64,000 nt of DNA from Alphaproteobacteria bacterium (GTDB taxonomy: Bacteria > Pseudomonadota > Alphaproteobacteria > Rhodobacterales > Rhodobacteraceae), in the NCBI GenBank assembly GCA_030431825.1, contig JAUIIJ010000004.1:1-64000 (forward strand), read 5' to 3'. Both the position numbers and the translations under genes were made by a program. The notes under the pieces are model-generated. The model had not been told where the DNA came from and did not search any database. It worked only from the letters and a program-made list of their open reading frames with translations. Below, piece after piece: positions 57,159-64,000 of this stretch. Each line of letters begins with the position of its first letter. Position 1 is the first letter of the stretch.

Positions 57159-58385
57159 TCAGAAAAATGCCTGCAAGCCGGTCTGCGCCCGCCCCAGGAT
57201 AAGCGCGTGCACATCATGGGTGCCTTCGTAGGTGTTCACCGTCTCGAGATTCAACAGATGTCGGATGACCTGATATTCAAGGCTGATGCCATTGCCGCCA
57301 TGCATGTCCCGTGCCATCCGCGCCACGTCGAGCGCCTTGCCGCAATTGTTGCGTTTGACGATGGAAATCATCTCCGGCGCCGCATTCGCATCGTCCATCA
57401 ACCGGCCGACGCGCAGACTTGCCTGAAGACCGAGCGCGATCTCGGTCTGCATATCGGCCAGCTTTTTCTGGTACAGTTGCGTTTGCGCCAACGGCCGGTT
57501 GAACTGCTGGCGATCCAGCCCGTACTGACGTGCCGCGTGCCAGCAGAATTCGGCGGCACCCATGGCGCCCCAGCTGATACCATAGCGCGCGCGGTTGAGA
57601 CATCCAAACGGACCTTTCAGGCCCTGCACATTGGGCAGCAGCGCGTCTTCGCCCACTTCGACGCCATCCATCACGATCTCGCCCGTGATCGAGGCACGCA
57701 GGCTCATCTTGTTTTCGATCTTGGGCGCGCTCAGCCCCTTCATGCCCTTCTCGAGGATGAAACCGCGGATCTTGCCGCCATGTTCCTCGGACTTGGCCCA
57801 GACCACGAACACATCCGCCAGCGGCGCGTTCGAGATCCAGGTTTTCGAGCCGGTCAGCTTGTAGCCGTTCGCGGTCTTGGTTGCGCGGGTTTTCATGCCC
57901 GCCGGATCACTGCCGGCATCGGGTTCGGTCAGCCCGAAACACCCGATGAACGCGCCGCTTGCCAGTTTCGGAAGGAATTTCTTGCGCTGCTCTTCGCTGC
58001 CGTATGCATAGATCGGATACATCACCAGAGAGCTTTGCACCGACATCATCGAACGATAGCCACTGTCCACACGCTCGACTTCGCGCGCCACCAGCCCATA
58101 GCTGACATAGCCCGATCCCAGCCCGCCGTATTCTTCGGGAACGGTCACGCCTAGCAGGCCCATTTCGCCCATCTCGCGAAAAATCGCGGGATCGGTCTTT
58201 TCGTCGGCAAAGGCTTCGCGGATCCGTGGTTGCAGCTTTTCCTGCGCATAGGCACGCGCGCTCTCTGCGATCATGCGCTCGTCCTCGGTCAGCTGATCCT
58301 CCAGCCGCAGCGGATCCTCCCACGTGAAACGGCCCAGATCCGGCGCATCCTTGGCCTTGAGGCTGGGTTTATGCGGAATATTCAT
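57159..58385 (-). CDS. gcdH: Glutaryl-CoA dehydrogenase
   Basis: 408 aa. The family is recognised by [70 protein letters not shown] and the catalytic glutamate in [16 protein letters not shown]. It oxidises and decarboxylates glutaryl-CoA to crotonyl-CoA in lysine and tryptophan breakdown. A LysR gene is divergent 98 bp away and probably controls it. Confidence 0.94.
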   Translation of the reverse strand: MNIPHKPSLKAKDAPDLGRFTWEDPLRLEDQLTEDERMIAESARAYAQEKLQPRIREAFADEKTDPAIFREMGEMGLLGVTVPEEYGGLGSGYVSYGLVAREVERVDSGYRSMMSVQSSLVMYPIYAYGSEEQRKKFLPKLASGAFIGCFGLTEPDAGSDPAGMKTRATKTANGYKLTGSKTWISNAPLADVFVVWAKSEEHGGKIRGFILEKGMKGLSAPKIENKMSLRASITGEIVMDGVEVGEDALLPNVQGLKGPFGCLNRARYGISWGAMGAAEFCWHAARQYGLDRQQFNRPLAQTQLYQKKLADMQTEIALGLQASLRVGRLMDDANAAPEMISIVKRNNCGKALDVARMARDMHGGNGISLEYQVIRHLLNLETVNTYEGTHDVHALILGRAQTGLQAFF

Positions 58386-58453
58386 GTGATGCTCCTGCTG
58401 AATTGCGGTTTATTGCACCCTACCCCGCCCAGACGACGATAAACAACGAGACA

Positions 58454-58475
58454 TTCACATGAATACTTGAGTATA
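58454..58475. promoter_or_regulatory. Two adjacent palindromes in the gcdH-lysR divergent region
   Basis: ATTCA-CA-TGAAT (58454-58465) and ATACT-TG-AGTAT (58464-58475) are both perfect 12-bp palindromes sharing two bases, located 9 bp before the lysR start. They are good candidates for LysR binding and autoregulation. Confidence 0.45.
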
Positions 58476-58483
58476 TCGCATAC

Positions 58484-59395
58484 ATGAGTACCCCTCGCCG
58501 ACTCTTGCCGTCTCTGTCTTCGCTGCGCGCCCTCGAAGCGCTGGAGCGGCTGGGCAGCGCCACGGCCGTTGCCGACGAACTCTCGCTCACACAGAGCGCA
58601 ATAAGCCGGCAATTGCAGACGCTGGAGCAGCAGTTGGGGCTTGATATGATCGTGCGGGACGGTCGGCGCCTGACCCTGACACCAGCGGCGCGCAAATACG
58701 CGGGTGACGTCCGGCAGGCCCTCGATCAGATCGCGCAGGCTTCGTTGCGCCTTCGCATTGCCCCGGATGGCGGCACCCTCAATCTCGCGATACTGCCGAC
58801 CTTCGGCATGCGATGGCTTGTGCCCCGACTGCCGGACTTTGCACGCCTGCACCCGCAGGTGACGGTCAACATGAATACCCGGCTGCAGAGCGTTGATTTT
58901 TCTGGCGAAGGATTTGACGCCGCTATTCACTTCGGACAGCCTGACTGGCCCGAGACCGGCCATCTTCTGCTGCGGCACGAACAGGTCCTGCCGGTTTGCG
59001 CACCGTCGCTGGTGGCGGATGGTCGTGCACGCGGCCCAAGGGATCTGTTGCAGATGCCGCTGTTGCATATCGAAACGCGGCCCGATGCCTGGGACGACTG
59101 GTTTCGCGCCCAGGGTGTCGCGTTGACCAAACCGGTGACCGGGACACTTTACGACCAGTTCTCGACCATAACCCAGGCCGCGCAGCACGGGCTCGGCGTG
59201 GCATTGATGCCGGACTATCTCGTCGAACAGGATCTCGCACAGGGGCATCTGGTCGCGCTGCATGACAGGCCGACCGAGGCACATGGCGCATATTACCTCG
59301 TGTGGCCCCTGGACAAGGCAAGCGATCCGGCGGTGCTGCGGTTTCGCGACTGGTTGGCAACGCAGGTCGAACCCGAAGACGCCCTGCCCCGCTGA
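58484..59395 (+). CDS. LysR family regulator (GcvA/GcdR type)
   Basis: 303 aa. The N-terminal helix-turn-helix (LRALEALERLGSATAVADELSLTQSAISRQLQTLE) and the GcvA-like effector domain (LPTFGMRWLVPRLPDFARLHP, VDFSGEGFDAAIHFG) are complete. Its place divergent from gcdH is the standard arrangement for a pathway-specific activator of glutaryl-CoA dehydrogenase. It is convergent with phoR, six bases away. Confidence 0.9.
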   Translation: MSTPRRLLPSLSSLRALEALERLGSATAVADELSLTQSAISRQLQTLEQQLGLDMIVRDGRRLTLTPAARKYAGDVRQALDQIAQASLRLRIAPDGGTLNLAILPTFGMRWLVPRLPDFARLHPQVTVNMNTRLQSVDFSGEGFDAAIHFGQPDWPETGHLLLRHEQVLPVCAPSLVADGRARGPRDLLQMPLLHIETRPDAWDDWFRAQGVALTKPVTGTLYDQFSTITQAAQHGLGVALMPDYLVEQDLAQGHLVALHDRPTEAHGAYYLVWPLDKASDPAVLRFRDWLATQVEPEDALPR

Positions 59396-59401
59396 CTCCT
59401 G

Positions 59402-60448
59402 CTAACGCGGCAGGATAACGGTAAAGGTCGCGCCCTGCCCCGGTTCGCTCTCGACTTTCATGCGGCCACGATGCCGGTTGACGATGTGTTTCGCGATTGC
59501 CAGTCCAAGACCCGTTCCGCCCAGACGCCGGGATCTGTGGTTATCGCCGCGATAAAAGCGTTCGGTCAGCCGCGGCAGGTGGATCGGGTCGATCCCCGGC
59601 CCCTTGTCGCGCACCGTGATCTTGGCGGTCGGCGCGCGCAGTGCCGCGTCGCGTTCGCAGAGTTCGATCGTCAACGAGACCTCTTTTCCGGAGCCACCGT
59701 ATTTGATGCCGTTTTCGACGAGATTGGTGAACACCTGTCGCAGCTGATCTTCGTCCGCAGGAACGATGACAGGCTCCTCTGGCCCCTCCGCCACCAGCTT
59801 GACGCCATTGGAATCCGCCAGCGGCCGGAGGGATGACAGGGTCGAGTTCAGCAAAGGAAGCAGGTCGACACGGCCGGTCGGACGCACGCGCTCTTCGGCC
59901 TCGACCCGGCTCAGCGACAGCAGGTCACCGACCAGCCGGTTCATGCGCCCGGCTTCCTGTTCCATGATCGTGAGAAAGCGATCCCGCGCCTCCGCGTCAT
60001 CGCGCGCGGGACCGCGCAGCGTTTCGATAAAACCGATCAGCGCGGTCAGCGGCGTGCGCAGTTCGTGGCTGACATTGGCCACGAAATCACGGCGCATCTG
60101 GCCCGCCTGCTCCATGTCGGCCCGGTCCTGAAAGCTGACGACGGCCACGCCGGGCTGTCCGCTTCCGGCGATCTCGATATACCGGCAGGTCACATCCAGC
60201 GGCGCATCCTTTGCCGCGCTGCCCAGCTTGTGTCGCGACAGATGCTCGCCATGATCCGCAAGCGTCGCCTCGATGGCCGCGATCACCTGAGGCTGGCGCA
60301 GCACCGTGGCGAAATGGCGGCCGACCATCTCGGCGCTGAACATCTTGAGCGCCTCGGCATTGGCCGCGACGATGCGCTCGGCTTCGTCGATGATGACGGT
60401 GGGCAGCGGCGTTGCGCGCAACAGCACGTCAAGAGCGGTTTCAGGCAT
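59402..60448 (-). CDS. phoR: Phosphate regulon sensor histidine kinase PhoR (soluble form)
   Basis: 348 aa from the ATG at 60448. A PAS domain begins at once (ATPLPTVIIDEAERIVAANAE); no membrane helix is seen, so this is a cytoplasmic kinase, as in other Rhodobacterales PhoR. The H-box is VANVSHELRTPLTALIGF (H128), followed by the N-box (FTNLVENGIKYGG), G1 DKGPGIDP and G2 GGTGLGLAIAKHIV. It would phosphorylate PhoB under phosphate limitation. The pst/phoU/phoB genes that usually follow are absent here. Its first 8 bp overlap the PLP enzyme gene. Confidence 0.85.
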   Translation of the reverse strand: MPETALDVLLRATPLPTVIIDEAERIVAANAEALKMFSAEMVGRHFATVLRQPQVIAAIEATLADHGEHLSRHKLGSAAKDAPLDVTCRYIEIAGSGQPGVAVVSFQDRADMEQAGQMRRDFVANVSHELRTPLTALIGFIETLRGPARDDAEARDRFLTIMEQEAGRMNRLVGDLLSLSRVEAEERVRPTGRVDLLPLLNSTLSSLRPLADSNGVKLVAEGPEEPVIVPADEDQLRQVFTNLVENGIKYGGSGKEVSLTIELCERDAALRAPTAKITVRDKGPGIDPIHLPRLTERFYRGDNHRSRRLGGTGLGLAIAKHIVNRHRGRMKVESEPGQGATFTVILPR

Positions 60449-61637
60449 CGCGTCCCACGTCGCTGGCGGCGGCGACCGCGTCGCTGAAGATGGTCTTGAG
60501 CTGTTCAGGGTCTTCCAGCCCGACGGATACGCGGAAAAAGCCTTCGTGCAGGCCGTTCGCGGCACGGTCGGCGGCGCTCATGCTGCGATGCGAGGACGAC
60601 GCGGGATGCGACAGGGTGGTGCCCACATCGCCAAGGGTCGGCGCAAAGCTCAGCCCGTCCGCCGCGCGGGTAAAGGCATTCGCGGCCCCCCGTCCGCCGG
60701 TCAATTCAAAGCTCACCATGTTGCACCCCTTCCCCTGCAACAGGCGGTTGGCACGGTCGTGATCCGGGTGGTCCGGGCGCATCGGATAAATCACGCGCTT
60801 GACGCCGGGCAACGTGGCGAGGTGATCGGCAAGAATGGCGGCGGTCTGCTGGGCGCGATCAAAGCGCAGGTCGAAAGACAGCATCCCCCGCTCCGCCAGC
60901 CAGCAATCGAAGGGACTGGGCGTCAGTCCGGCCGTCACGGCAAACACCCGCAGCTTTTCGGTCAGCGCCGGATCGCGGGCGACCGCATAACCCAGCATCA
61001 CGTCGGAATGCCCCGCGAGAAGCTTGGTCAGCGAATGGATCACGATATCCGCGCCGTGATCGAAGGGGCGGAACGCACGTGGCGTGGTAAAGGTGTTGTC
61101 CACCGCCAGCAGGATACCCCGTTCGCGGCACAGCCTGGCAAGCCCCTCGATATCGGCGACGCGCAGGATCGGGTTCGACACCACCTCGACCAGCAACATG
61201 CGCGTTTCAGGGCGCAGCGCCGCCTCGATCGCCGCCGCATCTCCGGGGTCTGCAAGCGTCGTGGCAATGCCCAGCCGCGGCAAATCCTCGTTCATGAGGC
61301 GCATCGAGCGTCCATAGAGCTGGTTGCCGCCGACGACATGATCGCCCGCGTTCAAAAGCCCCATCAGCACCGCGCTGACCGCAGCCATGCCCGAGCCGGT
61401 CATCACGCCGCCGCTCGCGCCCTCCATCGCATCCATGCGCGCGGCGACGACATCGGCATTCGGGTGGCCTTCGCGCGAATAGGTATAGCCATGCAGCCGT
61501 CCGTCATACTGATCGTCGAGCATGTCGGGCGTTTCGCTGGCATATACCACCGAGGGCGACAGGGGCGTGACGACCGGTCGGCTGGCGCTGTCGGGCAAGG
61601 GGTCTGGCCGCACCAGCGACCCGCGTGTGTTCTTCAT
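60441..61637 (-). CDS. Cys/Met metabolism PLP-dependent enzyme (cystathionine gamma-synthase/lyase family)
   Basis: 398 aa. The PLP lysine is K205 in [13 protein letters not shown], with the typical [46 protein letters not shown] and [18 protein letters not shown]. Members carry out trans-sulfuration, cystathionine beta-lysis, or methionine gamma-lysis; the reaction cannot be fixed by eye. It overlaps phoR (8 bp) and the carbonic anhydrase gene (4 bp). Confidence 0.88.
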   Translation of the reverse strand: MKNTRGSLVRPDPLPDSASRPVVTPLSPSVVYASETPDMLDDQYDGRLHGYTYSREGHPNADVVAARMDAMEGASGGVMTGSGMAAVSAVLMGLLNAGDHVVGGNQLYGRSMRLMNEDLPRLGIATTLADPGDAAAIEAALRPETRMLLVEVVSNPILRVADIEGLARLCRERGILLAVDNTFTTPRAFRPFDHGADIVIHSLTKLLAGHSDVMLGYAVARDPALTEKLRVFAVTAGLTPSPFDCWLAERGMLSFDLRFDRAQQTAAILADHLATLPGVKRVIYPMRPDHPDHDRANRLLQGKGCNMVSFELTGGRGAANAFTRAADGLSFAPTLGDVGTTLSHPASSSHRSMSAADRAANGLHEGFFRVSVGLEDPEQLKTIFSDAVAAASDVGRDA

Positions 61638-62161
61638 TCGTCGACGACCCTCAACTGTTCGCGGAATATGGCCATGTTCTCGTGGTAGTGCGCCGCCGCC
61701 GTGGCCAGCATCTTTCTGGCCTTCTCGTCCAGTTGCTTGACCACGCGGCCCGGCGCGCCCATCACGACGCTGCCATCTGGAATCTCCTTGCCCTCCGTGA
61801 TCAGCGCCCCCGCCCCGATCAGGCAGTTTTCACCGATCCTGGCACCGTTCAGCACCGTGGCGCCCATCCCGATCAGAGAATTGTTCCCGATGGTGCAGCC
61901 GTGCAGCATGACCTTGTGCCCGATCGTGCAATTCCGGCCGATCGTCATGGGAAAACCGGGATCCACGTGCATGACGCAGTTTTCCTGCACGTTCGATCCC
62001 TCTCCGATACGGATCTGTTCGTGATCCGCGCGGATCGTGGTGCCGAACCAGACCGATGCGCCGGCCTCCATCACCACCATGCCGATGACATTCGCGTCCG
62101 GCGCGACCCAGGTGTCGGCGTGCAGTGTCGGAACTTTTCCATCCAATGCGTAGATCGTCAT
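61634..62161 (-). CDS. Gamma-class carbonic anhydrase family protein
   Basis: 175 aa. A left-handed beta-helix of hexapeptide repeats carries the metal histidines H65, H82 and H87 ([12 protein letters not shown]), spaced as in Cam. The usual proton-shuttle glutamates of Cam are not evident, so activity may be low, as in many YrdA-like proteins. Its start overlaps the gmk stop (ATGA), and its stop overlaps the PLP enzyme start. Confidence 0.9.
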   Translation of the reverse strand: MTIYALDGKVPTLHADTWVAPDANVIGMVVMEAGASVWFGTTIRADHEQIRIGEGSNVQENCVMHVDPGFPMTIGRNCTIGHKVMLHGCTIGNNSLIGMGATVLNGARIGENCLIGAGALITEGKEIPDGSVVMGAPGRVVKQLDEKARKMLATAAAHYHENMAIFREQLRVVDE

Positions 62162-62799
62162 GCGTTTTCCTCGAATTCTGCCTGAAGAGCGCGGACATGG
62201 TCGGTCAGGTCCGGTTGTTGGCTGCGGCGCAGGCGCGTCGCCGTCACGATGGTCTTGAGCCGTGCTTCCGTCGTGTCGAGCGCGTCGTTGACCAGCACGA
62301 AATCATAGCCGTCCCAGTGGCTGATCTCGTCCCAGCTTTTCTGCATGCGGCGCGCTATGGTCTCGGGATCGTCCTGGCCCCGGCTTTCGAGCCGCCGGCG
62401 CAGTTCGGTGATCGACGGTGGCAGTAGAAAAATCGACAGGGTGTTCTGTCCAAGCGCCGAATTGCGGATCTGCTGCGCCCCCTGCCAATCGATGTCAAAC
62501 AGCACGTCCTGCCCGGCATCGATCGCCTGTTGCACCGGGGCGCGCGGCGAACCGTAAAAATTTCCGAAAACATGCGCGTGTTCCAGCATGCCGCCATCCC
62601 TCACCTGCGCCTTGAACTCTGCAACCGAGGTAAAGAAATAATCCTCGCCGTCGACCTCGCCCGGACGTGGTGTGCGGGTCGTGGCGCTGACCGAGAACAG
62701 GATCGAGGAATCCCAGTCGCGCAGCCGCCGGGCCAATGTGGATTTGCCCGCGCCCGAAGGCGAGGAAAGGATGATCAGGAGCCCGCGCCGGTCTGCCAT
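62158..62799 (-). CDS. gmk: Guanylate kinase
   Basis: 213 aa. P-loop [10 protein letters not shown] (12-21), [21 protein letters not shown] for GMP binding, and [30 protein letters not shown] are all canonical. It converts GMP to GDP. It lies 19 nt after yicC, the usual neighbour, and is coupled to the carbonic anhydrase gene. Confidence 0.96.
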   Translation of the reverse strand: MADRRGLLIILSSPSGAGKSTLARRLRDWDSSILFSVSATTRTPRPGEVDGEDYFFTSVAEFKAQVRDGGMLEHAHVFGNFYGSPRAPVQQAIDAGQDVLFDIDWQGAQQIRNSALGQNTLSIFLLPPSITELRRRLESRGQDDPETIARRMQKSWDEISHWDGYDFVLVNDALDTTEARLKTIVTATRLRRSQQPDLTDHVRALQAEFEENA

Positions 62800-62818
62800 T
62801 TCAATTGACTGCCTCTTG

Positions 62819-63709
62819 TTATTCCACGTTTTGCACTTGTTCGCGCATCTGGTCGATCACCGCCTTGAGATCGAGCCCCACCGCCGTAAGCTCGGTGGAT
62901 TGCGATTTGGAGCACAGCGTATTTGCTTCCCGGTTGAACTCCTGCATCAGGAAATCCAGTTTGCGTCCCACCGCGCCGCCCTTGCCGAGAAGATCGCGCG
63001 CGGCGGCGACATGGGCGGCCAGCCGGTCGAGCTCTTCGGTGACGTCCGCCCTGACCGCGATCAATGCAAGCTCCTGCGCCACGCGCGCGGGCTCGGCCCC
63101 GTCGGAATTGTCCAGCACCAGAGACAGGTTGTTTCTCAGCGTCGTGGCCATCGTGTCGCGGCGGGCCTCGGCGAGTTGCACCGCCCGCCCCGTCAGCTCC
63201 GCGATCCGGTCGAGATGTTCGCCAAGCACCTTGTGCAGCGCAGCCCCTTCGCTTTGACGCATGTCAAGAAATCCGGCGACAAGCGACGGGAACTCCGCGC
63301 GCAGGCGGGCAATCAGCGCGGCGTTGTCAGGCTCGGCCGCCACCGCATCGAACATGCCGCGCAGCGCCAGCAGATCGCTGGCCCGCGACGGCGCCAGCGT
63401 CACCCCCCGCTCTCGCGCTTCGGTCTCGATCTCGGACAATGCCGACAGCGCCGCCCGCATTGTCGGACGGTTGAGCGCAAGCTCTCCGGCGTCATCGGAG
63501 CGGGAGATGCGCAGGGACAGGGTGACGTTGCCGCGGGTTACGGATTTGGCCAGTTCGCTGCGCAGCGCCGCCTCCAGACCCTGAAGCCAATCGGGCACGC
63601 GCAGGCGCAGATCGAGGCCCTTGCCGTTGACGCTGCGCAGTTCCCAGCCCCAGGAATATGGCGCGAGTTCCCCCTTGGCAAAGGCAAACCCCGTCATCGA
63701 ATTTATCAT
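62819..63709 (-). CDS. yicC: YicC family endoribonuclease
   Basis: 296 aa from the ATG at 63709 ([14 protein letters not shown]), with GGCGG upstream. The family N terminus (SMTGFA...[19 protein letters not shown]) and the C-terminal DUF1732 part ([40 protein letters not shown]) are complete. YicC proteins are RNases implicated in small-RNA turnover. It is the first gene of the yicC-gmk-carbonic anhydrase-PLP enzyme-phoR chain. Confidence 0.94.
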   Translation of the reverse strand: MINSMTGFAFAKGELAPYSWGWELRSVNGKGLDLRLRVPDWLQGLEAALRSELAKSVTRGNVTLSLRISRSDDAGELALNRPTMRAALSALSEIETEARERGVTLAPSRASDLLALRGMFDAVAAEPDNAALIARLRAEFPSLVAGFLDMRQSEGAALHKVLGEHLDRIAELTGRAVQLAEARRDTMATTLRNNLSLVLDNSDGAEPARVAQELALIAVRADVTEELDRLAAHVAAARDLLGKGGAVGRKLDFLMQEFNREANTLCSKSQSTELTAVGLDLKAVIDQMREQVQNVE

Positions 63710-63821
63710 TTCCGCCCTGCCCGCGATCTGCCGGATGTTCTGTCGTTGTTTACCTAATGGCATTGCCCGAGACAGGGCAAGCCCTCGCCGGCAAACGCGA
63801 CGGGCCGTCGCCGCGAAAGGG

Positions 63822-63836
63822 TTAACCAATTCCTAA
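63822..63836. promoter_or_regulatory. CtrA-like box 1 (TTAA-N7-CTAA)
   Basis: TTAA at 63822 and CTAA at 63833 with a 7-bp spacer match 7 of 8 consensus bases, and the left half reads TTAACCA as in strong CtrA sites. It lies in the yicC/plus-strand gene divergent region. Confidence 0.55.
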
Positions 63837-63870
63837 GGTTCTTCTTCAAAATCTTAAAAAATATGCGACG

Positions 63871-63885
63871 TTAACACTTGGGTAA
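63871..63885. promoter_or_regulatory. CtrA-like box 2 (TTAA-N7-GTAA)
   Basis: TTAA at 63871 and GTAA at 63882 with a 7-bp spacer match 7 of 8 consensus bases, 49 bp from box 1 and 85 bp before the next start codon. Two boxes close together make a CtrA-controlled promoter more likely. Confidence 0.55.
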
Positions 63886-63969
63886 CCATTATGAAGCAAG
63901 TCCTACGGGTGGGTTTCGCCAGAAGGCAAATACCAGCGTCCGGGGCGGCTGTACGAGAGAGTTGAAGAC

Positions 63970-64000
63970 ATGTTCAGTATTTTCCGCCCGAGAGAAACGG
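63970..64000 (+). CDS. Start of an unidentified plus-strand gene, cut by the window end
   Basis: ATG 63970 is preceded by GAGAGAG at a spacing of eight, a good ribosome site; only ten codons (MFSIFRPRET) are visible. The product cannot be named. The two CtrA-like boxes upstream hint at a cell-cycle, motility, competence or gene-transfer role. Confidence 0.45.
   Translation, partial: MFSIFRPRET

Noticed and set aside
63891-63965. 24-codon frame just before the last gene
   Set aside because: Could be a leader peptide, but there is no attenuator structure or regulatory codon run.

Overview
The window reads as chromosomal DNA from a marine-type alphaproteobacterium of the order Rhodobacterales (Roseobacter/Rhodobacter group). 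This rests on GC-rich coding sequence, the nitrogen-regulation and potassium block ntrY-ntrX ... trkA-trkH-hfq-hflX, a cysteine-poor porphobilinogen synthase, the ChpT phosphotransferase, and a large set of acyl-CoA genes with a Liv-type importer. No rRNA, tRNA, CRISPR array, insertion sequence, phage or integrase gene was seen. Assignments come from reading motifs and gene order; no database search was run.

Layout. 1-10.3 kb: ntrY (5' end outside the window), ntrX, a three-gene minus-strand insert (membrane protein, SBP56/methanethiol oxidase, lipoprotein), then trkA-trkH and hfq-hflX. 10.4-23.5 kb: penicillin-acylase family protein, 3-hydroxyisobutyrate-dehydrogenase-like enzyme, SYLF lipoprotein, hemB, a small membrane protein, mfd, obgE-proB-proA. 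23.5-30.2 kb: chpT, a DUF3553 protein, the ornithine-lipid genes olsB-olsA and the glycerol-3-phosphate importer ugpBAEC, which has a convincing PHO box upstream. 30.5-33.9 kb: rpsB-tsf with a strong terminator, then a LuxR-type solo coupled to aroQ.

34-58.4 kb is a catabolic region in which nearly every gene handles acyl-CoA or carbonyl chemistry: MaoC hydratase, two medium-chain oxidoreductases, four short-chain dehydrogenases, nitronate monooxygenase, two PGAM-type phosphatases, an APH-type kinase, IclR, livKHMGF, a class-C beta-lactamase-fold esterase, an acetoacetyl-CoA-synthetase-like ligase, acyl-CoA thioesterase II, a lactonase-type amidohydrolase, an ACAD10/11-type dehydrogenase, glutaryl-CoA dehydrogenase and a LysR regulator. 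Having both halves of the animal ACAD10/11 fusion (APH kinase plus ACAD) beside a lactonase and a CoA ligase suggests a 4-hydroxy-acid or gamma-lactone pathway. This is the best candidate here for an undescribed system.

59.4-64 kb returns to housekeeping genes on the minus strand (yicC, gmk, gamma-carbonic anhydrase, PLP-dependent lyase, phoR), closely packed and partly overlapping. The window ends just inside a plus-strand gene preceded by two CtrA-like boxes. Two themes tie loci together: phosphate limitation (phoR, PHO box-ugp, ornithine lipids) and the CckA-ChpT-CtrA relay (chpT, CtrA-like boxes).
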